A stretch of DNA of 6,527 nucleotides. It comes from Acetobacteraceae bacterium. Lineage in GTDB: Bacteria; Pseudomonadota; Alphaproteobacteria; Acetobacterales; Acetobacteraceae. Positions within the stretch are counted from its first letter, which is position 1. Each line of letters begins with the position of its first letter. Both the position numbers and the translations under genes were made by a program. The stretch is taken from positions 1-6,527 of the forward strand of contig JASHVB010000667.1 in assembly GCA_030039695.1 (NCBI GenBank), read 5' to 3'. Positions 6,456-6,527 of the stretch are shown one piece after another. Below the pieces are notes generated by a model, which did no database searches, was not told where the DNA came from, and was given only the letters and a program-made list of their open reading frames with translations.

Positions 6456-6527
6456 GAGCCCCATGTTCGGTCAGTCCGCTGCCGTATGCGGCGACGACGC
6501 GCGGGGCGATCGGGGAGCTGAGGCAAT
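6456..6527. other. Right flank, possible 3' end of an upstream minus-strand gene
   Basis: Only 72 bp remain before the window ends. On the minus strand one frame (reading PIAPRVVAAYGSGL) has mostly G/C third positions and may be the tail of a gene. Without the insertion it would terminate just after the hairpin's inner stem. Another frame stops at 6471-6473, some 16 bp before the hairpin. The fragment is too short to identify a family. Confidence 0.2.

Overview
The window looks like chromosomal DNA of a high-GC proteobacterium. The reasons are GC-rich third codon positions, Shine-Dalgarno-led starts, a type II NADH dehydrogenase and a dihydroxy-acid dehydratase of the roughly 570-residue type. 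A Xanthomonadales-like host is a guess, not shown. Gene density is modest, with several non-coding gaps, a decayed transporter and a probable transposed cassette, so this is an accessory-flavoured stretch between housekeeping genes.

Layout, left to right. At 1-982 (minus) is the 5' two-thirds of ilvD, cut by the window edge, with an SD and a -10 box upstream. At 1021-1761 there is no convincing gene. At 1762-3171 (minus) is a complete type II NADH:quinone oxidoreductase (ndh). At 3172-3638 is a gap whose right half could fold into several GC-rich hairpins. It leads into a small exported protein at 3639-3962 (plus) with a near-perfect SD. At 3963-4256 there is nothing secure. At 4257-4932 (minus) is a DMT/EamA-type transporter pseudogene, frameshifted and lacking its C-terminal third.

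The most interesting object is at 4952-6433: a 1482-bp segment bounded by 28-bp inverted repeats (26/28 identical, the outer 20 bp perfect) and by an 8-bp direct repeat, CAGCGTTC, immediately outside both ends. Those are the hallmarks of transposition. The segment has no recognisable transposase. Its only solid gene is a complete TetX-like FAD-dependent monooxygenase (5001-6128, minus). This fits a mobile insertion cassette: IS ends carrying a passenger gene, presumably moved in trans by a related transposase. Removing the element and one repeat copy restores a 34-nt imperfect palindrome with a 4-nt loop, so the cassette appears to have landed in the loop of a hairpin (terminator-like or REP-like).

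Functionally, ilvD serves branched-chain amino acid synthesis and ndh feeds electrons to quinone. The cassette monooxygenase may oxidise an aromatic or polyketide-like small molecule. Two of the three residues that anchor tetracycline in TetX appear to be substituted, so tetracycline resistance should not be assumed. The genes do not form one pathway.
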